DNA of 64,000 nt. Origin: Rodentibacter sp. JRC1. Its GTDB lineage: Bacteria; Pseudomonadota; Gammaproteobacteria; Enterobacterales; Pasteurellaceae. Both the position numbers and the translations under genes were made by a program. Position 1 is the first letter of the stretch; every line of letters starts with the position of its first letter. The DNA is taken from positions 1,736,001-1,800,000 of the forward strand of contig NZ_BPWA01000001.1 in NCBI RefSeq assembly GCF_020521555.1, written 5' to 3'. Of the stretch, positions 26,656 through 36,136 are shown in pieces. The notes beneath the pieces were generated by a model. It was not told where the DNA came from and ran no database searches. It saw only the letters and a list, made by a program, of their open reading frames with translations.

Positions 26656-28500
26656 ATGTTTAACAAAATTTTTTCGTGGTTTGAAAACCGTTTAAATCCG
26701 TATCCGGAAAGCAATCCGATCACGCCGGAAAAAGGTTTGTTTCGTTTTATTTGGTCTAGTATCGACGGTATGAAAGGCTGGATTTTCTTGCTGGCGATCT
26801 TAACTGTCGGTACGGGAGTAATGGAAGCGTTGTTGTTCCAATTTATGGGGTTACTCGTTGATTGGCTAGGCACTTACACGCCCGCAACCTTATGGCAGGA
26901 GAAAGGGCATTTATTGCTGGGAATGGCAGCATTGCTTGTGTTAAGTATTGTATGGTCTTTTATTGGGGTAAATGTTCGTTTACAAACTTTGCAAGGTGTA
27001 TTCCCTATGCGTTTACGCTGGAATTTTCACCGTTTAATGCTGGGCCAAAGTTTAAGCTTTTATCAAGATGAATTTGCCGGTCGGGTTTCCGCTAAAGTAA
27101 TGCAAACGGCACTTGCCGTGCGTGATACCGTAATGACGATTGCGGATATGTTGGTTTACGTAGCGGTATATTTTATTACTTCAGGTCTTGTGTTGGCGGC
27201 ATTGGATGCGTGGTTCTTATTACCATTTGGTGTTTGGATTGTATTGTTCGTCATCATTTTAAAATTATTAATTCCACGTTTAGCCAAAACGGCGGAACGC
27301 CAAGCGGATGCCCGTTCATTGATGACAGGGCGTATTACAGATGCCTATTCAAACATTGCAACCGTAAAATTATTCTCCCATGGTGCACGTGAAGCCTCCT
27401 ACGCAAAACGTTCTATGGAAGAATTTATGGTTACCGTGCATGCACAGATGCGTTTGGCAAGTTCGCTTGATACGTTAACTTATGCCTCTAATATTTTTCT
27501 GACGTTAAGCACGGCAATATTAGGCGTGATTTTATGGCAACAAGGGCAAACCAGTGTGGGGGCGATTGCCACGGCTACGGCAATGGCATTACGGGTGAAC
27601 GGGCTTTCTCGCTGGATTATGTGGGAATCCGCCCGTTTATTTGAAAATATTGGTACGGTAAATGACGGTATGAATACGCTCACGAAACCGCACACCATTG
27701 TGGATAAACCGAATAGTACACCGCTACAGGTGAAGCAAGGTGAAATTAAATTTAATGATATTACTTTTGCCTATGATCCGACAAAGCCTTTATTGAGTCA
27801 TTTTAACCTCACCATTAAACCGGGGGAAAAAGTCGGATTAATCGGGCGTTCCGGTGCGGGAAAATCCACGATTGTAAATTTATTGCTCCGTTTTTACGAA
27901 GCCCAGCAGGGAGCTATTACTATTGACGGGCAAAATGTATTGGATGTGCAACAAGAAAGTTTACGCCGTCAAATCGGTTTGGTGACACAAGATACCTCGT
28001 TACTACACCGTTCCGTACGTGAAAATATTATTTATGGTCGCCCGAATGCGACTGAAGAAGAAATGAAACAGGCGGCAGAGCGGGCTGAAGCGGCGGATTT
28101 CATTCCGTTCTTGCGTGATGAGCAAGGCCGACAAGGTTATGAGGCGCATGTCGGTGAACGCGGTGTGAAACTTTCCGGCGGTCAACGTCAACGTATCGCT
28201 ATTGCCCGTGTAATGTTGAAAGATGCGCCGATCCTATTACTTGATGAAGCCACAAGTGCATTGGATTCGGAAGTGGAAGTTGCGATTCAAGAAAGTTTGG
28301 ACAAAATGATGGAGAACAAAACGGTTATTGCGATTGCACACCGTTTATCAACCATTGCCGCAATGGATCGCTTAATTGTATTGGATAAAGGTCAAATTGT
28401 TGAACAAGGCTCGCACGCCGAGTTACTTGAACAAAACGGACTTTATGCCAAACTTTGGAAACACCAAAGCGGTGGTTTCCTAAGCCAGCATGATGATTAG
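26656..28500 (+). CDS. ABC transporter, fused permease/ATPase (exporter type)
   Basis: A 614-residue half-transporter of the MsbA/multidrug class: six membrane segments up to about residue 330, then an ATPase domain. The ATPase shows Walker A GRSGAGKST near 397-405, LSGGQRQR near 505 and Walker B ILLLDEATSALD near 525. It would work as a homodimer. Substrate unknown; the upstream AraC regulator and AhpD-like gene suggest a stress or drug role, which is inference. Confidence 0.92.
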   Translation: MFNKIFSWFENRLNPYPESNPITPEKGLFRFIWSSIDGMKGWIFLLAILTVGTGVMEALLFQFMGLLVDWLGTYTPATLWQEKGHLLLGMAALLVLSIVWSFIGVNVRLQTLQGVFPMRLRWNFHRLMLGQSLSFYQDEFAGRVSAKVMQTALAVRDTVMTIADMLVYVAVYFITSGLVLAALDAWFLLPFGVWIVLFVIILKLLIPRLAKTAERQADARSLMTGRITDAYSNIATVKLFSHGAREASYAKRSMEEFMVTVHAQMRLASSLDTLTYASNIFLTLSTAILGVILWQQGQTSVGAIATATAMALRVNGLSRWIMWESARLFENIGTVNDGMNTLTKPHTIVDKPNSTPLQVKQGEIKFNDITFAYDPTKPLLSHFNLTIKPGEKVGLIGRSGAGKSTIVNLLLRFYEAQQGAITIDGQNVLDVQQESLRRQIGLVTQDTSLLHRSVRENIIYGRPNATEEEMKQAAERAEAADFIPFLRDEQGRQGYEAHVGERGVKLSGGQRQRIAIARVMLKDAPILLLDEATSALDSEVEVAIQESLDKMMENKTVIAIAHRLSTIAAMDRLIVLDKGQIVEQGSHAELLEQNGLYAKLWKHQSGGFLSQHDD

Positions 28501-28512
28501 AAAATAGGCACA

Positions 28513-28548
28513 AAAATGACCGCACTTTCGTTGAAGTGCGGTCATTTC
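28513..28548. terminator. Terminator from an inverted uptake-sequence pair
   Basis: AAATGACCGCACTTT, short loop, AAGTGCGGTCATTT, between the ABC transporter and the convergent yfcZ. Confidence 0.85.
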
Positions 28549-28559
28549 CATATTTGTTT

Positions 28560-28847
28560 TTAACGATTTGCTAATTCAAAAATCATTGCTTCCGCTTGAC
28601 AGCTGAAGGTGAAGCTTGCTTTTAGTTGCACCCCGTCTTCCATGGATATAATTTCACTAACGATTTCGCAAGGTTCACTTTCTGTTTTGCGGGCTTTTTC
28701 GGTTAAACGGGCGAGAGCCTGTTCCGCCTCTGTTCGGTTGTGATAAATTTGATCTACGTTTACGGTACAATCCGAACCGTCAATAATTGTGCCTACATCT
28801 ACACAACTACAGGTAAGGGATTCTTCCGCTTTGCATTTTACCGTCAT
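28560..28847 (-). CDS. yfcZ: YfcZ/YiiS family protein (DUF406)
   Basis: A 95-residue cysteine-containing protein of unknown function, with the family's TCSCVDVGTIIDGSDC near the N-terminus, NRTEAEQALARLTEKAR, ESEPC and the ending FTFSCQAEAMIFELANR. In E. coli yfcZ is also next to fadL, so the pairing is conserved even though the biochemical role is not known. Divergent from fadL here. Confidence 0.9.
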   Translation of the reverse strand: MTVKCKAEESLTCSCVDVGTIIDGSDCTVNVDQIYHNRTEAEQALARLTEKARKTESEPCEIVSEIISMEDGVQLKASFTFSCQAEAMIFELANR

Positions 28848-28933
28848 ATTTTATCCTTATTTTGAAATTAATCCGGTGGCATTTTACCACTTTTAAAAAC
28901 GCATTGAAAATTAACCGCACTTTAAATTCTTCC

Positions 28934-28950
28934 CACTGGTCGGAACTCAT
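28934..28950. promoter_or_regulatory. Candidate FadR operator ahead of fadL
   Basis: CACTGGTCGGAACTCAT matches the E. coli FadR consensus AGCTGGTCCGACCTGTT at 11 of 17 positions, including the CTGGTC half. It lies about 95 bp upstream of the fadL start, in the region where the promoter should be. Confidence 0.4.
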
Positions 28951-29044
28951 TAAAAATAAACAAAATAAATTTGCACTCTAGCACATGGAGTTTTAGAATC
29001 TTGTGTCTTTTTATTATTTCCATATAAATAACAAGGGTTTCCCA

Positions 29045-30415
29045 ATGAAAAAATTTAACCAATCTTTATTAGCGGTTGCAATGTTACTTACAGCCGGTGG
29101 GGCAAATGCCGCAGCATTCCAATTATCGGAAGTTTCTACATCCGGCTTAGGTCGGGCTTATGCCGGTGAGGCGGCAATGGCGGATAATGCGTCAGTCGTG
29201 GCGACGAACCCTGCATTGATGAGTATGTTTAAAACCAATCAATTCTCTGTCGGCGGTGTTTATGTGGATTCTAAGATTAATATGAGCGGTCCTGTTACGG
29301 TTAGTGCATTTGGTCGTACTCTTGCTCAGGGTTCTGCTTCCCAAAAGAGCGTTGTGCCGGGATCATTTATTCCGAATATGTATTTTGTTGCACCGATTAA
29401 CGATAAATTTGCGGTGGGTGCGGGAATGAACGTAAACTTCGGCTTAAAAAGCGAATATGACAACAACTATGATGCGGGTGTTTTTGGCGGTAAAACCGAT
29501 TTAACCGCAATTAATCTTAACTTAAGCGGTTCATATCGTGTTACTCAAGGTTTAAGTGCAGGTGTTGGTTTGAATGCCGTTTATGCGAAAGCAGAAATCG
29601 AACGCCGTGCGGGTATTTTAAGTACCGCGGTTAAAAATGCTGCGCCTTTAGTTCCGTCTTTAGTTGCTGCCGGACGGATTTCTCCAAATGCAGCGCAGTC
29701 TTTATCAAGACTTCAAGGTATGGGGAAAGATACCGTTTTAACGCATTTACGTGATCGAAACGCATGGGGGTTCGGTTGGAATGCAGGTTTGTTATATGAG
29801 TTTAATGAACGTAATCGTATCGGTGTAGCATATCATTCAAAAATCGATATCGATTTTAACGATCGCTATGCCGTGAGCGCACCACGTGCAATTGCGGGAG
29901 CGCCGGCAGGGGAAGGTAACTTAACGTTGCATTTACCGGATTATTTGGAAGTCTCCGGTTTTCACCGGTTAACGGATCGCTTTGCAATGCACTATAGCTA
30001 TAAATATACGCACTGGAGCCGCCTAAAATCGTTACATGCGACTTATAACACCGGTGAATTAGCTTTCCATAAAGATGAAAATTACCGTAGTAATTCCCGT
30101 ATCGCACTTGGTGCGACTTATGATGTAAACGATCAACTCACCTTACGTGCAGGTATTGCTTATGACGAGGCTGCCGCGACATTAAATCACGCAAGTGCCT
30201 CAATCCCTGATACTGATCGTACTTGGTATAGTTTTGGTGCAACCTATAAAGTTACTCCGAATCTTTCTGTTGATTTAGGCTATGCTTACTTAAAAGGCAA
30301 AAAAATCCAATTTAAAGAATCACAAGATGTTCGTGGTATTGCGAAAATTGAAGCGGATTACACCTCTAAAGCAAGTGCTAGTCTTTACGGTTTAAACCTA
30401 AATTATAGTTTCTAA
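29045..30415 (+). CDS. fadL: Long-chain fatty acid outer membrane transporter FadL (OmpP1)
   Basis: Fourteen-stranded outer-membrane channel for long-chain fatty acids; the Haemophilus protein is known as OmpP1. From the ATG at 29045 (AAGGG site) the product is 456 residues. It has a signal peptide ending ANA, then the N-terminal hatch AAFQLSEVSTSGLGRAYAGE and the conserved NPA in ATNPALMSMF. The C-terminal LYGLNLNYSF ends in phenylalanine, as outer-membrane barrels do. An upstream GTG at 29003 would spoil the signal peptide and is rejected. Confidence 0.95.
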   Translation: MKKFNQSLLAVAMLLTAGGANAAAFQLSEVSTSGLGRAYAGEAAMADNASVVATNPALMSMFKTNQFSVGGVYVDSKINMSGPVTVSAFGRTLAQGSASQKSVVPGSFIPNMYFVAPINDKFAVGAGMNVNFGLKSEYDNNYDAGVFGGKTDLTAINLNLSGSYRVTQGLSAGVGLNAVYAKAEIERRAGILSTAVKNAAPLVPSLVAAGRISPNAAQSLSRLQGMGKDTVLTHLRDRNAWGFGWNAGLLYEFNERNRIGVAYHSKIDIDFNDRYAVSAPRAIAGAPAGEGNLTLHLPDYLEVSGFHRLTDRFAMHYSYKYTHWSRLKSLHATYNTGELAFHKDENYRSNSRIALGATYDVNDQLTLRAGIAYDEAAATLNHASASIPDTDRTWYSFGATYKVTPNLSVDLGYAYLKGKKIQFKESQDVRGIAKIEADYTSKASASLYGLNLNYSF

Positions 30416-30438
30416 TTTGTAAAAAAAATTTAGCATAA

Positions 30439-30475
30439 TAAAAGCACAGACTTGCATAAAGTTTGTGCTTTTTTG
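30439..30475 (+). terminator. Terminator after fadL
   Basis: AAAAGCACAGACTT, loop, AAGTTTGTGCTTTTTTG, a long stem with one mismatch and a T run. Confidence 0.85.
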
Positions 30476-30520
30476 TAGAATGAGATCCATCTCATCATTT
30501 CACAAACGCAAAAACTTCGG

Positions 30521-30692
30521 TATTAATACTCGCACAAATCATCGTAGGGTTCGTTAGGCGAAGCCGTAACGCACCAATTAATGGGGTTTTATGATGAAAT
30601 GGATTGTTGGGGCGTATTGCATACGCCCTGATAAGCCCTCTTACGAAATTGGGCGTATGCAATACGCCCCTACCCCCGATAAATATTGGATA
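30521..30692 (+). repeat. Palindromic intergenic repeat, copy D (core replaced)
   Basis: The left flank GCACAAATCATCGTAGGG and the first half GTTAGGCGAAGCCGTAACGC match the family. Instead of the second half there is a different palindrome, GGGGCGTATTGCATACGCCC...GGGCGTATGCAATACGCCCC. The right end CTACCCCCGATAAATATT matches copy E. It fills most of the 328-bp gap between fadL and ogt; no gene is seen there. Confidence 0.75.
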
Positions 30693-30743
30693 TAAACTTC
30701 TCTTTGTGCTACTGATACATAACACTGAAAAACGTAGAAAAAA

Positions 30744-31283
30744 ATGACCGCACTTTATTACACTTATTATCCTTCACCGGTCGGACAACTTTTAATTTTG
30801 TCCGATGGTGAATACATCACACATATTGATTTTGAAAAAGAGCAATACGCACCGAATCCGGCTTGGCAAGAAAAAAACGATCTGCCTTTGTTTCAAAAAG
30901 TGCGGTTAGCTTTTGATCGCTATTTTAACGGTGAACCCGAGACTTTCTCGGATATTCCTTTAAAAGCGGAGGGAACGCCTTTTCAGAAAGCGATTTGGCA
31001 AGCATTGTGCCAAGTTCCTTATGGAGAGATGTCGAGTTATGGTGAGTTGGCAAAAATAATCAATAATCCTAAAGCCGTGCGTGCCGTAGGGGGTGCAGTG
31101 GGCAGTAATCCGATTAGCATTATCATTCCTTGCCATCGTATTCTCGGTAAAGATAAAACCTTGACCGGATTTGGTGGCGGATTAGCCGCCAAACGTTTTT
31201 TACTGCAATTAGAAAATATTCCTTATATTGATAAGGGAAGTGAATACACCAGACCCCGCTTTTTCAAAAAATATAACGAATGA
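30744..31283 (+). CDS. ogt: Methylated-DNA-[protein]-cysteine S-methyltransferase
   Basis: Suicide repair protein that removes the methyl group from O6-methylguanine. The 179 residues contain the active-site PCHRILG (cysteine of IIIPCHR), [12 protein letters not shown] and [12 protein letters not shown], all family signatures. Its stop overlaps the mutH start by four bases (ATGA). An uptake sequence sits exactly on the start codons (ATGACCGCACTTT). Confidence 0.93.
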   Translation: MTALYYTYYPSPVGQLLILSDGEYITHIDFEKEQYAPNPAWQEKNDLPLFQKVRLAFDRYFNGEPETFSDIPLKAEGTPFQKAIWQALCQVPYGEMSSYGELAKIINNPKAVRAVGGAVGSNPISIIIPCHRILGKDKTLTGFGGGLAAKRFLLQLENIPYIDKGSEYTRPRFFKKYNE

Positions 31284-31960
31284 TTTCTCAAACTCAAACA
31301 CCGCCAAGCACATTATCACAACTCCTTCAACGGGCGCAACGGATAGCCGGTTTAACTTTTGGTGAGCTTGCAGACGAACTGAATATCTCTGTTCCGCCAA
31401 ATTTAAAACGGAATAAAGGTTGGGTTGGAATGTTATTAGAAACCGCATTGGGGGCAACCGCCGGCAGTAAAGCCGAGCAAGATTTTGTTCACCTTGGTGT
31501 CGAGCTGAAAACCTTGCCTGTAAATGAACAGGGTTTTCCACTAGAGACGACCTTTGTTAGTCTTGCTCCGTTAGTACAGAATTCCGGTGTGCAATGGGAA
31601 ACTTCTCATGTTCGCCATAAATTATCTTGTGTACTTTGGATTCCTATTGAAGGCAGTCGCAGTATTGCGTTGCGTGAACGCCATATCGGTGCGCCGATTT
31701 TGTGGCGACCGACTCCACAGCAAGAACATCAATTAAAACAAGATTGGGAAGAGTTGATGGAATACATCACGCTTGGGCGGCTTGATCAAATTACCGCAAG
31801 AATCGGCGAAGTGATGCAGTTAAGACCAAAAGGGGCAAACGCTAAAGCAATCACAAAAGGGATTGGAAAACGTGGTGAAACGGTGGAAACGTTACCCTTA
31901 GGTTTTTATTTAAGGAAAGAGTTTACCGCAGGTATTTTGAGGGATTTTTTAGGGGCTTAG
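31280..31960 (+). CDS. mutH: DNA mismatch repair endonuclease MutH
   Basis: Nicks the unmethylated strand at hemimethylated GATC sites during MutSL-directed mismatch repair. The 226 residues keep the catalytic triad D68, E75 and K77 (in [13 protein letters not shown]). They also carry the family's [15 protein letters not shown] and [12 protein letters not shown]. Translationally coupled to ogt, pairing two DNA repair genes. Confidence 0.95.
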   Translation: MISQTQTPPSTLSQLLQRAQRIAGLTFGELADELNISVPPNLKRNKGWVGMLLETALGATAGSKAEQDFVHLGVELKTLPVNEQGFPLETTFVSLAPLVQNSGVQWETSHVRHKLSCVLWIPIEGSRSIALRERHIGAPILWRPTPQQEHQLKQDWEELMEYITLGRLDQITARIGEVMQLRPKGANAKAITKGIGKRGETVETLPLGFYLRKEFTAGILRDFLGA

Positions 31961-32003
31961 CTTATATACCGCCTATACCGAATTAAAGGCTCGGAGGAAA
32001 AAT

Positions 32004-32026
32004 AAAAAGGCTTCCGAAAAGAAGCC
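32004..32026 (-). terminator. Terminator of the marC-family gene
   Basis: GGCTTC, loop, GAAGCC; on the minus strand it is followed by TTTTTATTTTTCC. Confidence 0.7.
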
Positions 32027-32037
32027 CTATTAAAAAT

Positions 32038-32655
32038 TTACACAACCTGCGTAAAGAAATTTTTTAATCCCACCAATACATTATTTACGGCAACTGTTGC
32101 CAAAATCAATCCCATCACACGACTAATAATCGCCGCGCCGGAATTGCCAATGAAATGTTGAATTCGATTTGCGGCAAGCAACAGAATGTAGGTAATCAAT
32201 AACACCGCCAACATAATTCCGGCAGTAATAAATTGTTCGCTGAAATTAAAACGGTGATTATCCGTTAAAAGCACGATTGCCATCATCGCACCCGGTGAGG
32301 CAATAGAAGGAACGGCAAGGGGGTAAACGGCAATTTCCGTCACATTAGCACGCATTTTTATTTCTTGATCGGGTTTGCTTTCACCGAAAATCATTGTTAA
32401 AGCAAACAAGAAAAGCACTAACCCACCTGCAATTTGGAAGGCTGGTAAAGGCACTTGCATTGCTTCAAAAAGAATTTGCCCACCGATTAAAAAGAAAAGT
32501 AAAATTCCGGCGGAAATAATCACTGCATTGCGTGCGATTTTACGGCGTTCTTCAAGGGAGAATCCAATTGTTTTGGAAAGGTAAACGGGAATTGAGCCAA
32601 TAGGATCAATGACTGCCCAAAGTACGACAAACTGAACAATAAAAGAATCAAACAT
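32038..32655 (-). CDS. MarC family inner membrane protein (YhgN-like)
   Basis: A 205-residue polytopic membrane protein with six predicted segments. The family signatures WAVIDPIGSIPVYL at the N-terminus, YPLAVPSIASPGAM in the middle and SRVMGLILATVAVNN near the C-terminus are clear. The role of MarC proteins is unsettled; no antibiotic role should be assumed. An AAGGAAAG site precedes the ATG. Convergent with mutH. Confidence 0.88.
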   Translation of the reverse strand: MFDSFIVQFVVLWAVIDPIGSIPVYLSKTIGFSLEERRKIARNAVIISAGILLFFLIGGQILFEAMQVPLPAFQIAGGLVLFLFALTMIFGESKPDQEIKMRANVTEIAVYPLAVPSIASPGAMMAIVLLTDNHRFNFSEQFITAGIMLAVLLITYILLLAANRIQHFIGNSGAAIISRVMGLILATVAVNNVLVGLKNFFTQVV

Positions 32656-32750
32656 TCGCTTTCCTTTTTATATGATGAAAATAATGAGGGGCATTTTATC
32701 AAATAAATGGAGCAAAGTGCGGGAGGAACAGAATATTTTGCGCTATTTTT

Positions 32751-34031
32751 TTAGTGTTCAAAAACTTGAAAAAAACCGACCGCACTTTGCAGCGTATCTC
32801 CATAAAAAATTAGCGGAATTCGCTGCCGCTGCCAAGGAGGAACGCCTAATTCTTGCCATACTTTTTTGATTTCTTCTCTTGGGCGTTTGGGGTGGTATTT
32901 GATTTTACCTGAATAAGAAAAACGAATTTGAATAGGTTGCGTTGTTGGGAGTAATTCAACGGAATATTGCTGCCAATGGAAAATAAATGTTTTCTCGGTA
33001 CGTTCTAGACGAAGTGTACCCAAATTATCAGGCAGTGTAATATGAGTCTCATTCAGTTCAAGGTGAATTTGCGTTAAATCGGCAAAGTTATCCGTAAGGT
33101 ATAAGCGGGATTGATAACGACGAACCACGTTTTCATCAAGATGAAATTGCGGATTAGCCCCTTCTTTCGACAAGATAACATCTTGAATAAGTTGTTCAAG
33201 TTGACGTTTGGTCGGCATTTCACAATCATTTTCAGCCAACCACATACGCAAAAGTGCGGTCTGTTTTGCACGGGAATATCGAACAAAATGATGGAGGTTA
33301 AATTCGGTTTGCGTTTGGCAGTGTTTACTGAAGGTTTCTCGTAGCAATTCGTCGATCAATTGTTGTTGTTCAAAACAATGTTGTGCAGAACGTTGGACGA
33401 CCCGATCAAAATAAGCCCAACGCTGTCGTAGTGTCGGCAAAATCAGGTTGCGTAAAAAATTGCGATCATAACGGTTGTCATTATTGCTTTCGTCATTAAC
33501 CCAAACCAGATTTTCAATTTGAGCATAATTTTCTAATTGTTCACGGGTAAAATTCAGTAAGGGGCGGAAAATGTTCATACCGAACACTTCACTGTGCGTT
33601 TGCATTGCTCCCAAGCCCTGTAAACCGCTACCGCGTTTAAGGGCAAGAAAAAAAGTTTCCGTTTGATCGTTTAGGTGATGTGCGGTTGCCAGTAGTTCAT
33701 CAGCTTGAAGGTGTCGGCGAATGGCGTTATAACGTGCTTCACGTGCGCCGGCTTCAATGCCGTTGCAACGATCGATTTGAACATATTCGATAATGAGCGA
33801 AATCTCAAATTTATCACATAACCGTTGGCAATGCTTTGCCCAGCTGTCCGCATTTGGACTTAAACCGTGATGAATATGAATTGCTCGCAGATGAAAGTGC
33901 GGTTGTTTTTCACGGTATTTTGCAAATAGTGAGAGAAGTACGGTGGAATCCAAACCACCGCTCAAGGCGATAAGGCAACCTTGCGCAGTGATTTGTTTTA
34001 GCTGTTGTTCAAAACTTGAGAAAAGATCCAT
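32751..34031 (-). CDS. tilS: tRNA(Ile)-lysidine synthase
   Basis: Converts C34 of the CAU tRNA-Ile2 to lysidine, changing both codon recognition (to AUA) and charging identity (Met to Ile). The 426 residues have the PP-loop SGGLDST at 24-30, HHGLSPNADSWA, ATAHHLNDQTETF and a C-terminal substrate-binding domain. Its start shares one base with the pdxY stop (TAATG), so the two are coupled. Its substrate tRNA is at 19652. Confidence 0.95.
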   Translation of the reverse strand: MDLFSSFEQQLKQITAQGCLIALSGGLDSTVLLSLFAKYREKQPHFHLRAIHIHHGLSPNADSWAKHCQRLCDKFEISLIIEYVQIDRCNGIEAGAREARYNAIRRHLQADELLATAHHLNDQTETFFLALKRGSGLQGLGAMQTHSEVFGMNIFRPLLNFTREQLENYAQIENLVWVNDESNNDNRYDRNFLRNLILPTLRQRWAYFDRVVQRSAQHCFEQQQLIDELLRETFSKHCQTQTEFNLHHFVRYSRAKQTALLRMWLAENDCEMPTKRQLEQLIQDVILSKEGANPQFHLDENVVRRYQSRLYLTDNFADLTQIHLELNETHITLPDNLGTLRLERTEKTFIFHWQQYSVELLPTTQPIQIRFSYSGKIKYHPKRPREEIKKVWQELGVPPWQRQRIPLIFYGDTLQSAVGFFQVFEH

Positions 34032-34897
34032 TAAGCAATTTTTTCAGCTTTATACTGTGCCGTTGGATTTAAGATCTCAAAACGTGCGGCAATTGTTTGT
34101 AACTCATAGGAGTTGAGATCAAAGGTCATTTTCATCACACCGGCGACTTCGTTATTCATTGCTTCAAATGCTTCTACATCCGATTTACCATTGAGTAAAT
34201 TCGCTAAGAAAGTACCGGCGATTAAATCGCCTACGCCTACGGGTTCAAAGTTGAATTGATAAAGCGGACGGCTTAAATGCCAAATACCTTCCGATGTCCC
34301 CATAATGATTTCAAAGGTATCCGGATCATTAATTTTGCCGACTTTGCCTAAGTGTTTTACTAAGACTTTTTTCACGCCTTTGTCGAGTAATGCACGCACG
34401 GCTTTAAGTACATCGTCAAAGTTGTTAATCGGAAAATCGCTCAGTTGGCGTAGTTCATGGAGGTTTGGCGTCATAATATCGGCCACAGGAATTGCTTTTT
34501 CTATCAAGGCCTCGCGAACGCCGTTTGCGACTACGCAGACTTTTTCCGGGTTAGGCATAACCGGATCACATAAGTAGAGCGCATTAGGATTGCGCTTTTT
34601 GATTTGTTCTAAGGCATAGATGATTTGATCGACTTGTTCTGCTGAGCCGAGATAGCCGGAAAGTAGCGCATCACATTCTTGTAATTTTTCGATATTGTCT
34701 AAGCCGGTGACGATTTCACGGATTTGTTCTTGTGGAATCACCATTCCCGTCCATTTGCCGTATTGTGTGTGGTTAGAGAATTGCACGGTGTTGAGCGCCC
34801 AAACATCCACGCCTAATAATTGCATTGGGAATGTGGCGGATTTATTTCCGGCAAAGCCGTATACGACGTGAGATTGGATAGAAAGTACGTTTTTCAT
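34031..34897 (-). CDS. pdxY: Pyridoxal kinase PdxY
   Basis: Ribokinase-family enzyme phosphorylating pyridoxal to PLP in the salvage pathway. The 288 residues include [20 protein letters not shown], the substrate-contacting [23 protein letters not shown] and the catalytic anion-hole region [13 protein letters not shown]. First of the two-gene unit with tilS; copy E of the palindromic repeat lies just upstream of its start. Confidence 0.94.
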   Translation of the reverse strand: MKNVLSIQSHVVYGFAGNKSATFPMQLLGVDVWALNTVQFSNHTQYGKWTGMVIPQEQIREIVTGLDNIEKLQECDALLSGYLGSAEQVDQIIYALEQIKKRNPNALYLCDPVMPNPEKVCVVANGVREALIEKAIPVADIMTPNLHELRQLSDFPINNFDDVLKAVRALLDKGVKKVLVKHLGKVGKINDPDTFEIIMGTSEGIWHLSRPLYQFNFEPVGVGDLIAGTFLANLLNGKSDVEAFEAMNNEVAGVMKMTFDLNSYELQTIAARFEILNPTAQYKAEKIA

Positions 34898-34911
34898 GTT
34901 TGTATCCTTTT

Positions 34912-35049
34912 CTAATATTTATCGGGGGTAGGGTGCGTTAACCATAGGCGTAACGCACCTTTTTGCCAATTCATTAATAAATTTTATTACGGTGCGTTAC
35001 GCCTATGGCTAACGCACCCTACAATGATTTGTACAACTGCTACATAATA
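34912..35049 (-). repeat. Palindromic intergenic repeat, copy E
   Basis: GTAGGGTGCGTTAACCATAG...CGTAACGCACC and its inverted half, core palindrome 34928-35022. The right flank reads, in reverse complement, TATTATGTAGCAGTTGTACA and AATCATT, matching copy C; the left end ATATTTATCGGG matches copy D's far end. It is inverted relative to copies C and D. Confidence 0.82.
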
Positions 35050-35060
35050 ACGCAAAAGAT

Positions 35061-35094
35061 AAAAAAGAGCGGTCAAAAATACCGCTCTTTTTTT
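35061..35094 (-). terminator. Terminator after accA
   Basis: AAAAAAGAGCGGT, nine-base loop, ACCGCTCTTTTTTT; symmetric, directly downstream of accA on the minus strand. Confidence 0.85.
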
Positions 35095-35100
35095 AATCGG

Positions 35101-36048
35101 TTAGCAATAGCCGTAAGACATTAAACGTTGGTAACGTCTGTCTAACAATTCTTCTTTTGATAATCCGTCAAGTTCGCTTAAATCTTCAATTAACTGTTGT
35201 TTTAAGTTTTTTGCCATCAACGCATAATCACGATGTGCGCCTCCGATTGGCTCTTGTACAATGTTGTCAATTAAGTTGAGTTCTTTTAAACGTTCTGCTG
35301 TTAAACCCATCACTTCAGCGGCGGTTGAGGCTTTTTCCGCACTTTTCCAAAGAATAGAGGCACAACCTTCCGGTGAGATAACGGAATAGGTGGAATATTG
35401 CAACATATTAACTTTATCACCGACACCGATTGCCAGTGCGCCACCGGAACCGCCTTCACCAATGACGGTACAAATCACCGGTACGGTTAATTGGGACATT
35501 TCCCGTAAATTGCGTGCAATGGCTTCCGCTTGACCGCGTTCTTCCGCGCCAATTCCCGGGTAAGCACCCGGTGTATCAATAAAAGTAATGATCGGGAGTT
35601 TAAAACGCTCCGCCATTTCCATTAAACGCAAGGCTTTGCGATAACCTTCAGGAGCAGGCATACCGAAGTTACGTTTTACTTTGTCTTTTACCGTTCTGCC
35701 TTTTTGATGGCCGATCACCATAATCGGGCGACCATCTAAACGGGCTAGACCACCTACGATTGCTTTGTCATCAGCAAAAGCACGATCGCCTGCCAGTTCT
35801 TCAAATTCCGTGAAAATATGTTCAATATAATCTAATGTATAGGGGCGATTCGGGTGGCGTGCCATACGGGAAACTTGCCAAGCATCAAGATTGGCAAAGG
35901 TTTTTTTGGTTAATTCATCGCTTTTTTTCTGTAATCGTTTGATTTCGTCAGTTAAATCGACTTTATCATCGGAAGCCGTGCGTAAGGCTTCGATTTTAGC
36001 TTCTAATTCTGCAATAGGCAGTTCAAAATCTAAATATTCTTGGCTCAT
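35101..36048 (-). CDS. accA: Acetyl-CoA carboxylase carboxyltransferase subunit alpha
   Basis: Alpha subunit of the carboxyltransferase that makes malonyl-CoA, the committed step of fatty acid synthesis. The 315 residues have the N-terminal coiled-coil ([15 protein letters not shown]), [35 protein letters not shown], the oxyanion-forming [12 protein letters not shown] and [12 protein letters not shown]. Length is normal. Single gene between pdxY and znuB on the same strand. Confidence 0.97.
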   Translation of the reverse strand: MSQEYLDFELPIAELEAKIEALRTASDDKVDLTDEIKRLQKKSDELTKKTFANLDAWQVSRMARHPNRPYTLDYIEHIFTEFEELAGDRAFADDKAIVGGLARLDGRPIMVIGHQKGRTVKDKVKRNFGMPAPEGYRKALRLMEMAERFKLPIITFIDTPGAYPGIGAEERGQAEAIARNLREMSQLTVPVICTVIGEGGSGGALAIGVGDKVNMLQYSTYSVISPEGCASILWKSAEKASTAAEVMGLTAERLKELNLIDNIVQEPIGGAHRDYALMAKNLKQQLIEDLSELDGLSKEELLDRRYQRLMSYGYC

Positions 36049-36136
36049 TTTCTTATCCTAAAAACACCACAAAAATTGACCGCACTTTATCAAGAATTAC
36101 TTTAGGGCGCAAATAGTTTTCACTGGTTGGGCAAGC

